Assembly (NCBI GenBank): GCA_029866205.1
Contig: JARWZT010000016.1
Span: forward strand, 62,001-126,000
Length of the DNA stretch: 64,000 nucleotides
From: Rhodoferax sp.
GTDB lineage: Bacteria > Pseudomonadota > Gammaproteobacteria > Burkholderiales > Burkholderiaceae_C
Direction: 5' to 3'
The translations under genes and the position numbers were made by a program. Positions 27,018 through 38,840 of the stretch are shown piece after piece (position 1 is the stretch's first letter; each line of letters begins with the position of its first letter). Under the pieces are notes generated by a model. It had not been told where the DNA came from and made no database searches. It saw only the letters and a list, made by a program, of their open reading frames with translations.

Positions 27018-28316
27018 ATGAAAATCGCAATCATCGGGTCCGGCATCGCCGGTCTGGCCGCGGCGCATCGCCTGAAAGGCCATGCCGCGCTCACCTTGTT
27101 TGAAGCGGGCAGCTACTTTGGCGGCCACACCCACACCGTTGACATTACGCTGGACACGCCCGATGGACCCCGGAGCCACGGCGTTGACACCGGATTTTTG
27201 GTGTTCAACGAGCGCACCTATCCGCAGCTTATTGCCTTGTTTGCCGAGCTGGAGGTGCAGACCGCACCCTCGGATATGTCTTTTTCTGTGCAGGTGCCCG
27301 CCAGCAGCGGTCAGAAGCGCCTGGAGTGGAGCGGCACTTCGCTCAGTTCGGTTTTCAGCCAGCGCAGCAACCTGCTGAATCCCCGTTTTTGGCGCATGCT
27401 GCGCGACGTGGTGCGCTTTAACCGCCTGGCCACCGACATCGCGCTGCGCAACGCCGAAGGGGAGCTGATGCAACCGCTGAGCCGCTTTTTGCAGGCCCAC
27501 CAGTTCTCGTCTGAATTCACGGATTGGTATTTCTTGCCCATGCTGGGCTGCATCTGGAGCTGCCCAACCGCGCAGATGCTGGAGTTTCCGGTGGCCACGA
27601 TGATCCGCTTTTGCCACAACCACGGACTGATACAGATCAGCAACCGACCGCAGTGGCACACGGTGGCCGGTGGTGCGCGCCACTATGTGGAGAAAATTGT
27701 GGCGGGCATCGCCGACAAACGCTTGAACTCCCCGGTACAGGCGATCCACCGCGATGCACAAGGCGTCAGCATCACCAGCGCGGGTCAGACCGAGCGCTTT
27801 GACAAAGTCATCATTGCCACCCACAGCGACCAGGCGCTGGCCCTTTTGGCGGACCCGTCGGCGCAGGAACGCGCAACGCTGGGGGCCATTGGTTACCAGG
27901 AAAACCACGCTGTGCTGCACACCGATGCCTCGGTCTTGCCCCAGCACAAGCGGGCCTGGGCCGCCTGGAATTACGAGCGTGCACCGCAGGCTGCGGCACC
28001 TGAGGGTGCTGGCGAAAGCCAGCGGGTGTGCCTGCACTATCTGCTCAATCTGCTGCAGCCGCTGCCGTTTGCGCAGGCCGTGGTGGTCTCGCTCAACCCC
28101 CTGAACCCGATTGACCCACAGCATGTGCACGGCAGTTTTGACTACGCGCACCCGGTGTTTGACCTGGCCGCCATCCGCGCGCAGGCCGATGTGCCCGCGC
28201 TGCAGGGCCAGCAGCACAGCTACTTCTGTGGCGCCTGGACTGGCTATGGTTTTCATGAAGATGGCCTGAAATCAGGTCTGGACGTTGCGGCGCGACTGCG
28301 TCCGTTGTTGGCCTGA
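27018..28316 (+). CDS. FAD/NAD(P)-binding oxidoreductase (amine-oxidase-like) of the cyclopropane/lipid-modification cluster
   Basis: MKIAIIGSGIAGLAAAHRL dinucleotide-binding motif; YFCGAWTGYGFHEDGLKSGLDVA C-terminal FAD motif. Confidence 0.9.
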   Translation: MKIAIIGSGIAGLAAAHRLKGHAALTLFEAGSYFGGHTHTVDITLDTPDGPRSHGVDTGFLVFNERTYPQLIALFAELEVQTAPSDMSFSVQVPASSGQKRLEWSGTSLSSVFSQRSNLLNPRFWRMLRDVVRFNRLATDIALRNAEGELMQPLSRFLQAHQFSSEFTDWYFLPMLGCIWSCPTAQMLEFPVATMIRFCHNHGLIQISNRPQWHTVAGGARHYVEKIVAGIADKRLNSPVQAIHRDAQGVSITSAGQTERFDKVIIATHSDQALALLADPSAQERATLGAIGYQENHAVLHTDASVLPQHKRAWAAWNYERAPQAAAPEGAGESQRVCLHYLLNLLQPLPFAQAVVVSLNPLNPIDPQHVHGSFDYAHPVFDLAAIRAQADVPALQGQQHSYFCGAWTGYGFHEDGLKSGLDVAARLRPLLA

Positions 28317-29113
28317 TGCACAACGCCCCCGCAGTACCCAGCACGCCGGCCAAGGCCTTGATCGGCTTTGGCCAGGTGCGTCACACGCGGCTCAAACCGG
28401 CACGGCACGCCTTTGCCTACCGCACCTACTTTCTGATGCTGCCGATGCGCAGTCTGCAACACGCCGACGCCAGCGCCACGCCGCTGGCCCGCAACCGATT
28501 TGGCCTGGTGAGCTTTTACGACCAGGACCATGGCGACGGACGCAGCCCAGAAGCCGGCGGTGCGCTGGCCTGGCTGGACGAGCTGCTGGCCCTCGAAGGC
28601 ATTGCAGACGCCGATGGCGAGGTCTGGCTGCACTGCTACCCGCGCGTGCTGGGATTTACTTTCAAGCCCGTGAGTTTTTGGTACTGCCACCGCGCCGATG
28701 GCAGCCTGCGGACCGTGGTGGTGGAAGTCAATAACACCTTTGGCCAGCGCCACTGCTACGTGCTCGACCCCGCAGGCTATGGCACCGAGCTGCAGGCGCA
28801 AAAGGTGTTTCATGTCTCGCCGTTTTGCCCGGTCGAGGGCCACTATCGCTTTCGCTTTATGGTGGACTCCGCGCGGGCCCGCACGGTGGCACGCATTGAC
28901 TACGACGATGCGCTGGGGCCGCTGTTGCAGACCAGCGTGAGTGGAAGCCTGCAGCCCATTACCGCGCAATTGCTGCGCCGCGCAGTGCTGGGCTACCCGC
29001 TGATGACGCTGGCGGTAGTCTGGCGTATCCACTGGCAGGCGCTGCGGCTTTTTATCAAGCGCGTCCGGTTTTTCCGTTTGCCCGCACCGCCGCCGAGCGC
29101 TGTGAGCCGCTAG
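28316..29113 (+). CDS. DUF1365 family protein
   Basis: GFGQVRHTRLKPARHAFAYRTYFLMLPM, FKPVSFWYCHRADGSLRTVVVEVNNTFGQRHCYVL; TGATG coupling with upstream gene. Confidence 0.93.
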   Translation: MHNAPAVPSTPAKALIGFGQVRHTRLKPARHAFAYRTYFLMLPMRSLQHADASATPLARNRFGLVSFYDQDHGDGRSPEAGGALAWLDELLALEGIADADGEVWLHCYPRVLGFTFKPVSFWYCHRADGSLRTVVVEVNNTFGQRHCYVLDPAGYGTELQAQKVFHVSPFCPVEGHYRFRFMVDSARARTVARIDYDDALGPLLQTSVSGSLQPITAQLLRRAVLGYPLMTLAVVWRIHWQALRLFIKRVRFFRLPAPPPSAVSR

Positions 29114-29160
29114 ACACCACTTTCATAGCCCCCACTTTTTGATCTTTGTTGCTCGCGCCC

Positions 29161-30402
29161 ATGAACCGCTCCACCACTTCAAACCGCACCACCCACCCCA
29201 GCGCGACAGCCGCCATTCCGGCTTCAGCGCGTACTGTGCTCCAGCTGCTGCAAAAGCTACGCCATGGCAGCCTGACGCTGCATTTTCCTGATGGCCAAAT
29301 GCAGCGTTTTGGGGGCGAGGCTCTGCCGCACGCCACGCTGCATCTGAACAACTGGAATGCGTTTTCTGCGGCGCTCAAGTCGGGCGACATTGGCTTTGCC
29401 GAGAGCTTTATCGACGGCGACTGGACTACGCCCGACCTCACCGCGCTGCTGCGGGTACTGATAAAAAACCGGGCCGAAGTGGAGCAGGTCATTTTTGGCA
29501 GCTGGTGGGGCCAGCTGGCGTACCGCGTCAAGCATTGGCTCAACCGCAATACCCGCGCCAATAGCAAAAAAAACATCCACGCCCATTACGACCTGGGCAA
29601 CGCTTTTTATACCCGCTGGCTGGACCCCAGCATGAATTACTCGTCAGCGCTGTTTGCAGGCAATCTGCAGCAAAGCCTGCAACAGGCCCAGACCGCCAAA
29701 GTGCGCAGGGTGCTGGAACAGGTCCGCACCCGGCCCGGCGACCGGGTGTTGGAAATTGGCTGCGGCTGGGGTGCCCTGGCTGAAATGGCCACCGCGTCTT
29801 TTGGCGCGCACCTGACCGGTGTGACTCTGAGCACCGAGCAACTCGCCTTTGCCCAGGAACGCATGCAGCGTCTGGGCATGGTCAGCCGCGCAGACCTGCG
29901 CCTGCAGGACTACCGCGACATTGACGATGCGCCCTTTGATGCGATTTGCTCGGTGGAGATGATTGAGGCGGTGGGCAAAGACTACTGGCCCACGTACTTT
30001 GCCAGCGTGGCCAAGTTGCTCAAACCCGGCGGCCGGGCCTGCATCCAGAGCATCGTGATCGACGATGCGCTTTTTGCGCGCTACGTCAACTCCACCGATT
30101 TCATACAGCAGTACATTTTCCCGGGCGGTTGCCTGCCCAGCCCCAGTGCCTTTCGCGCGCAGGCGGCGGCCGTGGGCTTGCAGGTGGAACAGGAACACGC
30201 GTTTGGGCTGGACTATGCCGAAACGCTCAAGCGCTGGCGCGGCGCATTTTTGGCCCAGCGATCCGAGGTGCTGGCACTGGGTTTTGACACGCGGTTTATG
30301 CACATTTGGGAGTTTTACCTTTGCTACTGTGAGGCTGCCTTTATGGAAAAAAATATCGACGTCGTGCAGTACACCTTGCGCAAGCCGGGTCCGGCGGCCT
30401 GA
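29161..30402 (+). CDS. Cyclopropane-fatty-acyl-phospholipid synthase family SAM methyltransferase
   Basis: HAHYDLGNAFYTRWLDPSMNYSSALF, VLEIGCGWGALAE, SVEMIEAVG, QYIFPGGCLPS. Confidence 0.95.
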   Translation: MNRSTTSNRTTHPSATAAIPASARTVLQLLQKLRHGSLTLHFPDGQMQRFGGEALPHATLHLNNWNAFSAALKSGDIGFAESFIDGDWTTPDLTALLRVLIKNRAEVEQVIFGSWWGQLAYRVKHWLNRNTRANSKKNIHAHYDLGNAFYTRWLDPSMNYSSALFAGNLQQSLQQAQTAKVRRVLEQVRTRPGDRVLEIGCGWGALAEMATASFGAHLTGVTLSTEQLAFAQERMQRLGMVSRADLRLQDYRDIDDAPFDAICSVEMIEAVGKDYWPTYFASVAKLLKPGGRACIQSIVIDDALFARYVNSTDFIQQYIFPGGCLPSPSAFRAQAAAVGLQVEQEHAFGLDYAETLKRWRGAFLAQRSEVLALGFDTRFMHIWEFYLCYCEAAFMEKNIDVVQYTLRKPGPAA

Positions 30403-30407
30403 CGCCC

Positions 30408-30989
30408 ATGGCATCGGTATCCGCGCCTTGGCCTCGCCGCGCAGTGCTGCGCATGGCGCTGGCGGGTGCCGTGGCCCTGCCCCTCAGAGCGCAGGCTGAG
30501 CCACCGACGGTCGAAGTTCCGCCCGAAGTAGCACAGGCTTTACCGCAAGGCCAGCCCCACGGCGCGGGGCGCCTGCGCTACCTGCTGTGGGATGTATTCG
30601 ACGCCACGTTGTGGACCTTGCAGGGCTTTCGCGGCGCACAGTACTTTGACCATGCATTTGCACTGGAGCTGCGCTACCTGCGCAAGCTCTCAGGCGCCTC
30701 GCTGGTAGAAAGCTCAGTGCAAGAGATGCGACGGGTGGGCAGCCTGGACCCCAACAAGGAGGCGGCTTGGACGGCCGCGATGCAGACCGCCTTTGTCGAT
30801 GTGCAAGCGGGTGACCGCATTACCGGGGTTCACCGCCCGGGCGCTGGGACGCGGTTCTTTTTCAATGGCCGCCTGCGCGGCACCGTCGACGATGCGGCGT
30901 TCGCCCGCGCCTTTTTTGGCATTTGGCTGGGTGCCACCACCAGCGAGCCGAGCCTGCGCAGCGCTTTGTTGGCTGGCAGCGCGCTTTAG
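30408..30989 (+). CDS. Chalcone isomerase-like family protein, exported
   Basis: GAGRLRYLLWDVFDATLWT, FALELRYLRKLSGASLVESSVQEMRRVG, FFNGRLRGTVDDAAFARAFFGIWLGATTSEPSLRSALL. Confidence 0.8.
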   Translation: MASVSAPWPRRAVLRMALAGAVALPLRAQAEPPTVEVPPEVAQALPQGQPHGAGRLRYLLWDVFDATLWTLQGFRGAQYFDHAFALELRYLRKLSGASLVESSVQEMRRVGSLDPNKEAAWTAAMQTAFVDVQAGDRITGVHRPGAGTRFFFNGRLRGTVDDAAFARAFFGIWLGATTSEPSLRSALLAGSAL

Positions 30990-31012
30990 GCCCGACTTTG
31001 GTGACTCCACCC

Positions 31013-32320
31013 ATGCCCACTCCGGCCATCGCTACCGTAGCCGGTACGGACCCTGGCATCCGCTGGTCCCAGGGCTTGCGCTATGGGCTGCTGGGCTTGC
31101 CGCTGGCTTTTGCCGCACTGCCTTTGTATGTGCTGCTGCCCAATTTCTATGCGCGCAACTTTGGGGTCCCGCTGGCGGGACTGGGCCTCTTGTTGCTCAG
31201 TGCACGCCTGTTCGACGCCGTCATTGATCCATTGCTGGGCCGCTGGGCCGATGCCTTGTTTGCGCGTTCGCTCAGCGCGGTGCTGGCCGTTGGGGCTTTG
31301 GCGGCACTGCTGTTGGGCGCGAGCTTTTGCGCCCTGTTTTTTCCGCCACGCACGACGCTGTCGTTTTTGTGGGTCTGGGCTGGCGTCTGCCTGGTGTTGT
31401 GTTACCTGGCCTTCAGCACCTTGACCATCTTGCACCAATCCTGGGGCGCCTTGTTGGGTGGCGATGCGCTTCAGCGCAGCCGCATCGTGGCCTACAGAGA
31501 AGGTCTGGGCCTGGTCGGCGTGGTGCTGGCCTCACTCAGTCCGGTGTTGTTTGGCATGCCGTTCACACTGGCACTGTTGTGGCTGGGACTGCTGCTGGGC
31601 TGTGCGGCCTGGCGCCTGTCACCCCGGCCCGTGCTGGAGATCCGGGCAGCGGTGCCGGCGTCAATACCCTGGGCTATGGGTGCCGAGCTGCTTGCCCCCT
31701 GGAAAACACCCGCGTTTCGCGCGCTGTTGGCGGTGTTCATGGTCAATGGCATTGCGACGGCCCTGCCGGCCACGCTGATCCTCTTTTTTGTTCAGGATCG
31801 TTTGCAAGCGTCCCCGCAAAGTGAGGCCTGGTTCTTGGGTGTCTATTTCATCGCCGCCGCCGCCGCACTGGCGCCTTGGTTGCGGGCAGTCAAACGCTGG
31901 GGGCTCGAACGGGCTTGGCTCGCGGGCATGGTCTTGGCGGTTGCCGTGTTTGCCTTTGCGGCCCAATTGGGGCCCGGGGACACGGGCGCCTTCTTGGTGG
32001 TCTGCGCACTCTCGGGCTTGGCCATGGCGGCCGATTTGGCATTGCCCGGCGCGTTGCTGGCCGGTGTCATTGCCCGCCAGAGCGGGGCCAGCAGCGCCAG
32101 CGGCCGCTTTTTTGGCTGGTGGAACCTGGCCACCAAACTCAATCTGGCCTTGGCCGCGGGCTTGGCCTTGCCGTTATTGGCAGCCTTTGGCTACGCACCC
32201 GGCAGCCGTACACCTGAGGGCCTGCAAGCACTCACCTGGGCCTATTGCCTTGTGCCCTGCGCCCTGAAGCTGCTGGCCGCAGCCCTGCTTTATTTCCTCC
32301 TTCTCCGAAAGTCACCATGA
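31013..32320 (+). CDS. MFS (GPH/MFS_2-type) transporter
   Basis: About 12 TM; GLPLAFAALPLYVLLPNFYARNFG and LFDAVIDPLLGRWAD signatures. Confidence 0.88.
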   Translation: MPTPAIATVAGTDPGIRWSQGLRYGLLGLPLAFAALPLYVLLPNFYARNFGVPLAGLGLLLLSARLFDAVIDPLLGRWADALFARSLSAVLAVGALAALLLGASFCALFFPPRTTLSFLWVWAGVCLVLCYLAFSTLTILHQSWGALLGGDALQRSRIVAYREGLGLVGVVLASLSPVLFGMPFTLALLWLGLLLGCAAWRLSPRPVLEIRAAVPASIPWAMGAELLAPWKTPAFRALLAVFMVNGIATALPATLILFFVQDRLQASPQSEAWFLGVYFIAAAAALAPWLRAVKRWGLERAWLAGMVLAVAVFAFAAQLGPGDTGAFLVVCALSGLAMAADLALPGALLAGVIARQSGASSASGRFFGWWNLATKLNLALAAGLALPLLAAFGYAPGSRTPEGLQALTWAYCLVPCALKLLAAALLYFLLLRKSP

Positions 32321-32865
32321 AACGACGCTTGATTCTTGGCGGTGCCGCCAGCGCCCTGGGCCTGTCTGCTTTGGGCAGCCTGAGCGGCTGTGCCAGCCAA
32401 AACCTGGACAATTACCGCAACGAAAAACCAGTGCTGGATCTGCAGCAATATTTCAATGGCACGCTGGATGCCTACGGCGTTTTCACCGACCGTTCGGGCA
32501 CCGTGGTCAAGCGCTTTACGGTAGTCATGCGGTGCAGCTGGAAGGACGGCCAGGGCGTGCTTGATGAAGACTTCCTGTACTCCGACGGCAGCCAACAAAA
32601 ACGCATTTGGCGCCTCAGTGCGCTAGGCGATGGGCGCTATACCGGACGGGCCGACGATGTGGTGGGCGTGGCCCAGGGCCAAACGCAGGGCAACGCCTTT
32701 CACTGGAACTACACCTTGGCACTGCCGGTGGACGGCACGGTGTACGAGGTGCAGTTTGACGACTGGATGTACCAGATCAATGACCGGGTCATGTTGAACA
32801 AGGCCAGCATGCGCAAGTTCGGCATTTTCCTGGGTGAGGTCACCTTGAGCTTTAGCAAGCGCTAG
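32317..32865 (+). CDS. DUF3833 lipoprotein-like protein
   Basis: Lipobox LSGCAS; LDLQQYFNGTLDAYGVFTDRSG...DEDFLYSDGSQQKRIWRL; DDWMYQINDRVMLNKASMRKFG. Confidence 0.9.
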   Translation: MKRRLILGGAASALGLSALGSLSGCASQNLDNYRNEKPVLDLQQYFNGTLDAYGVFTDRSGTVVKRFTVVMRCSWKDGQGVLDEDFLYSDGSQQKRIWRLSALGDGRYTGRADDVVGVAQGQTQGNAFHWNYTLALPVDGTVYEVQFDDWMYQINDRVMLNKASMRKFGIFLGEVTLSFSKR

Positions 32866-32868
32866 CCC

Positions 32869-33648
32869 ATGGTCTGGTTAAAAACACTGAACCCCCGGCA
32901 AACCCACTGGCAGGGCAAGTCGGTCTGGGTGATTGGCGCAAGCAGCGGCATCGGCCGGGCCACGGCATCCGCACTGCATGCCCAAGGAGCGCGCGTGACC
33001 GTTTCGGCCCGCAATTTGGCAGCGCTCGAGGCTTTCGTGCAGGAGCATCCGGGCAGCGTCGCGCTGGCCTTGGACTGTACCGACCGATCTGCAATGCATG
33101 CCTGCGTCAACACAATGCAAGCCACGGCATTGCCCGACTGCGTGATGTACTGCGCCGGCCACTACCAGGCCATGCGCGCCAGCGCCATGGACGTCGACGA
33201 CATGCTGCGCCACCTCGAGGTGAACTACCAAGGTGCGCTGTATATGCTGGAAGCCTTGCTTCCCGCCTTGCGCCAACGCGGCAGTGGTCACTTGGCTTTT
33301 GTCAGCAGCGTGGCCGGTTACCGGGGCTTGCCCAACAGTCTGGCCTATGGCCCAACCAAGGCCGCGTTGACCAACCTGGCTGAAACCCTGCACCTGGACT
33401 TGCAGGCCGACGGCATTGGCATCTCGGTGATCAACCCAGGCTTTGTGGAGACGCCGCTGACCGCCGGCAACACCTTCACCATGCCCGGCCTGATCACGCC
33501 AAAGCAAGCGGCCCAAGCCATCTTGCAAGGCTGGGCGCACGGTGCGTTTGAGATCCACTTTCCCAAGCGATTTACCGCTTGGATGAAGGCGCTGCGGATC
33601 ATGCCCAACCGCTGGTACTTTTTTCTGGTGCGAAAGACCACTTTATGA
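32869..33648 (+). CDS. SDR family NAD(P)-dependent oxidoreductase
   Basis: VWVIGASSGIGRATASAL; FVSSVAGYRGLPNSLAYGPTKAAL catalytic motif. Confidence 0.93.
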   Translation: MVWLKTLNPRQTHWQGKSVWVIGASSGIGRATASALHAQGARVTVSARNLAALEAFVQEHPGSVALALDCTDRSAMHACVNTMQATALPDCVMYCAGHYQAMRASAMDVDDMLRHLEVNYQGALYMLEALLPALRQRGSGHLAFVSSVAGYRGLPNSLAYGPTKAALTNLAETLHLDLQADGIGISVINPGFVETPLTAGNTFTMPGLITPKQAAQAILQGWAHGAFEIHFPKRFTAWMKALRIMPNRWYFFLVRKTTL

Positions 33649-34094
33649 ACCCCCTGTCTGCTTCGCCCTCCACCAGCATCGCGCCTTTGGTCGCCTATTT
33701 CGAAAATTTGGCGCCGGACAATCTGGCGCAATTGCACCAGCACTACACGGCGCAAGCCCGTTTCAAAGACCCCTTCAACGACGTCACGGGACTGGCAGAA
33801 ATCAGGCGCATCTTTGAACACATGTTTGTCGCCCTGGTACGGCCGCGCTTTGTGGTGACACAGCAAATCTGCCAGGGCAGGCAATGCTTTCTGACCTGGG
33901 AATTTCGCTTTGGATTCCGCAACTTCCACAAGGGGAAAGAGCAGGTGATTTTGGGGGCCTCCCACCTTGTGCTGGACGACCAAGGTCTGGTCGTGTTGCA
34001 CCGGGACTACTGGGATGCGGCCGAAGAGCTCTATGAAAAGCTGCCCGGGGTGGGCAGCCTGATGCGCTGGCTCAAGCGCCGGGCCAACAGCTGA
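33645..34094 (+). CDS. Nuclear transport factor 2 (SnoaL)-like protein
   Basis: LAQLHQHYTAQARFKDPFNDVTGLAEIRRIFEHMF; ATGA overlap with upstream SDR. Confidence 0.85.
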   Translation: MNPLSASPSTSIAPLVAYFENLAPDNLAQLHQHYTAQARFKDPFNDVTGLAEIRRIFEHMFVALVRPRFVVTQQICQGRQCFLTWEFRFGFRNFHKGKEQVILGASHLVLDDQGLVVLHRDYWDAAEELYEKLPGVGSLMRWLKRRANS

Positions 34095-34118
34095 TGCGCA
34101 AGCCGCGCACCGCCCCGC

Positions 34119-36178
<2,060 letters not shown>

Positions 36179-36182
36179 GCGT

Positions 36183-37121
36183 TCAGTCCTGAGGCGCTGC
36201 CTTCAGGGCCAGCGCCCGCTCGTACAAGGCGTTGCGCGGCTCGCCACTGATATCGGCAGCCAGCTTGACAGCGGTCTTGAGCGGCAGTTGTTCGAGCAGC
36301 AACTTGAGCACACGGTCGTCCTGCCCGGACTCTGCCACCGCCAGGCGAGGGTGCAACACCAGCACAAACTCGCCACGCAAGCGGTTTGCGTCGGCCGCAA
36401 GCCAAGCCACCAGCGCATCGGCGCGCAGCGTGGCGATTTCTTCAAACTGCTTGGTCAGCTCACGGCCTACCGTGATTAGGCGCTCGCCCAACACGGACAG
36501 GGCCAGCGCCAGCGCTTCAATACGGTGGGGCGCCTCCAGCAGCACGGTCGCCATGGCCTGGGTCGCCAATAGCTGCACCGCATGCGCGCGCTCGGTCGCC
36601 TTGGAGGGCAAAAAACCCGCAAACACAAATCCGCTGCTGCCGGCATCGTCCTGTGCCACGCCGGCCGCACTGAGTGCGGTGGTCACGCTGCTGGCGCCCG
36701 GCAAGGGCACCACCCGCAAACCCTGGGCGCGCACCTGCGCCACCAGTCGGGCACCGGGGTCGCTGACGCCGGGTGTGCCCGCGTCACTGACATAGGCCAC
36801 ACGCAAGCCCGCGTGCAAAAGTTCGACCACGGTATGGGCCGCCTGCGCCTCGTTGTGCTGGTGCACGGCCAGCAACTGGGCATTGGGCTTGTCAATGCCA
36901 TAGGCGCGCAGCATGGCCTGCGTGTGGCGGGTGTCTTCGCAGGCCACACGGTCGGCCAGCGCCAACAGGTGCAATGCGCGCAGGCTGATATCGGCCAAAT
37001 TGCCAATCGGTGTGGCCACCACATACAACGCGCCCTGCGGATAATGCTGTGAACCGGCCGCCTCCAGGGCGGCCCCCAGGGCAGAGGAAAAAGAGGCACT
37101 CACGGATGGGTTTCCTTCCAA
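36183..37121 (-). CDS. rsmI: 16S rRNA (cytidine(1402)-2'-O)-methyltransferase
   Basis: GALYVVATPIGNLADISLRAL, CEDTRHTQAMLRAYGI, SDAGTPGVSDPGARLV. Confidence 0.95.
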   Translation of the reverse strand: MEGNPSVSASFSSALGAALEAAGSQHYPQGALYVVATPIGNLADISLRALHLLALADRVACEDTRHTQAMLRAYGIDKPNAQLLAVHQHNEAQAAHTVVELLHAGLRVAYVSDAGTPGVSDPGARLVAQVRAQGLRVVPLPGASSVTTALSAAGVAQDDAGSSGFVFAGFLPSKATERAHAVQLLATQAMATVLLEAPHRIEALALALSVLGERLITVGRELTKQFEEIATLRADALVAWLAADANRLRGEFVLVLHPRLAVAESGQDDRVLKLLLEQLPLKTAVKLAADISGEPRNALYERALALKAAPQD

Positions 37122-37492
37122 ACAACACCAAGCAGGCGAGCACCAAAAAAGTCGGTGACGCAGCCGAAGACGAAGCCTTGCTTTTTTTGCAGCAGCAAGG
37201 CCTGCGCCTGGTATGCCGCAATTATCGAACCCCCGGCCGGGGCGGCGGCGAAATTGACCTGATCATGCGGGACCCGGATGGCACGCTGGTGTTTGTCGAG
37301 GTCCGCCGGCGCACCTCCAGCTTGTATGGCGGTGCGGCCGCCAGCGTGGGGCGCACCAAGCAGCGCCGCGTGGTGTTTGCGGCGCAGCATTACCTCTTGC
37401 AGGTTAAAACACTGCCGCCTTGCCGCTTTGATGTATTGGAGGTCACCCCTGCGGGTTGCCAATGGCTGCGCGCGGCCTTTGATGCGCAATAG
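37106..37492 (+). CDS. YraN/UPF0102 family protein
   Basis: GDAAEDEALLFLQQQGLRLVCRNYRTPGRGGGEIDLIMRDPDGTLVFVEVRRR. Confidence 0.93.
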   Translation: MGFLPNNTKQASTKKVGDAAEDEALLFLQQQGLRLVCRNYRTPGRGGGEIDLIMRDPDGTLVFVEVRRRTSSLYGGAAASVGRTKQRRVVFAAQHYLLQVKTLPPCRFDVLEVTPAGCQWLRAAFDAQ

Positions 37493-37539
37493 TGCGGGCC
37501 ATCAGCGGGCCGAAATACGCGCGCGGTATCATCCGCGAC

Positions 37540-38139
37540 ATGCTTGAACAAAGAATTGAACAACATTTCATCGACAGCGCCGACCTGAAATACCAGTCGG
37601 CCCAGGTGCTGAGCAAACCGATTGCGCAAGCGATCCAGGCGATCTTGGCCTGTGTCACCAGCGGAGGCAAAGTGCTGGCCTGCGGCAACGGCGGCTCAGC
37701 GGCGGATGCACAGCACTTTTCAGCCGAATTTGTGGGCCGCTTTGAGCGCGAGCGCCCCGAACTGGGCGCGATCGCCCTGACCACTGACACGTCCATCATC
37801 ACGGCGATCGCCAACGACTACGACTTCACCTCGATTTTTTCGCGCCAGGTCCGCGCTCTCGGCCAAAGTGGCGATGTCTTGCTGGCCATTACCACCAGCG
37901 GCAACTCGGCCAATGTGCTGGCCGCGATTGAAGCCGCACACCAGCGCGACATGGTGGTCGTAGCACTCACCGGACGCGGTGGCGGCAAGATGACCCAGGC
38001 CCTGCGCGATACCGATGTGCATATCTGCGTGCCCCATGACCGTACTGCTCGCGTGCAGGAAGTCCATCTTTTGACACTCCATTGCATTTGTGATGGGGTT
38101 GATGCCCAGCTCATGGGCGACCAGGAAACCCCTCTATGA
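37540..38139 (+). CDS. SIS domain protein, phosphoheptose isomerase/DiaA-like
   Basis: VLACGNGGSAADAQHFSAEFVGRFERERP, LLAITTSGNSANVLAAIEAA, CVPHDRTARVQEVHLLTLH. Confidence 0.9.
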   Translation: MLEQRIEQHFIDSADLKYQSAQVLSKPIAQAIQAILACVTSGGKVLACGNGGSAADAQHFSAEFVGRFERERPELGAIALTTDTSIITAIANDYDFTSIFSRQVRALGQSGDVLLAITTSGNSANVLAAIEAAHQRDMVVVALTGRGGGKMTQALRDTDVHICVPHDRTARVQEVHLLTLHCICDGVDAQLMGDQETPL

Positions 38140-38795
38140 AAAACCAACGATCAACCCCCTCTTGCCTCTTGCTGTCCGGCTTTCGCCCGCTGGTGTTGGG
38201 CACCGCGCTCTTGGGCAGTGTGCTGTCCCTGAGCGGCTGCTTTCCACTGGCCGCCGGTGGCGCGGTGATGACCGGCTTTGTGGCCGCCGACCGGCGCAGC
38301 TCGGGTACGCAACTCGAAGACCAGAATATCGAGATCAAGGCGGCCAACCAGATGCGCATCAATATCGGTGAGGAAGCGCATATCAACGTCACCAGCTACA
38401 ACCGCCAGGTCCTGATTACCGGCGAGGTGCCCACCGAAAAAGACAAGGCCTTGGCTGAACGACTGGTCAAGGGCGTGGACAACGTCAACACCGTACTCAA
38501 CGAACTTGCGATCAGGGGCAACTCGACATTTACCGAGCGCGCCAATGACGCCGTCACCAGCGGACGCGTCAAAGCGGCCATTTTTGACGCCAAAGACCTG
38601 ACGACCAACGCTTTCAAAATCGTGACCGAACGGGGCGTGGTGTACCTCATGGGCCGCGTCACCGCACGCGAAGCCAAGCGCGTGACCGATGTCGTCACCA
38701 CCACACCCAGCGTGAAGAAGGTGGTGCGCGTACTGGACGTGATTTCTGAAGAAGAGCTGGCGCGCATTGCGCCGCCCGCCGAAGTCAAAAAATAA
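38136..38795 (+). CDS. BON-domain lipoprotein (DolP/YraP-like)
   Basis: Lipobox LSGCFP; two BON-like repeats; downstream of yraN-gmhA/diaA as in the yraP locus. Confidence 0.87.
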   Translation: MKNQRSTPSCLLLSGFRPLVLGTALLGSVLSLSGCFPLAAGGAVMTGFVAADRRSSGTQLEDQNIEIKAANQMRINIGEEAHINVTSYNRQVLITGEVPTEKDKALAERLVKGVDNVNTVLNELAIRGNSTFTERANDAVTSGRVKAAIFDAKDLTTNAFKIVTERGVVYLMGRVTAREAKRVTDVVTTTPSVKKVVRVLDVISEEELARIAPPAEVKK

Positions 38796-38840
38796 AACGC
38801 TTGCGGCGGCACTGGGCGCGTGACGCCCAGCCGGTCAGCC

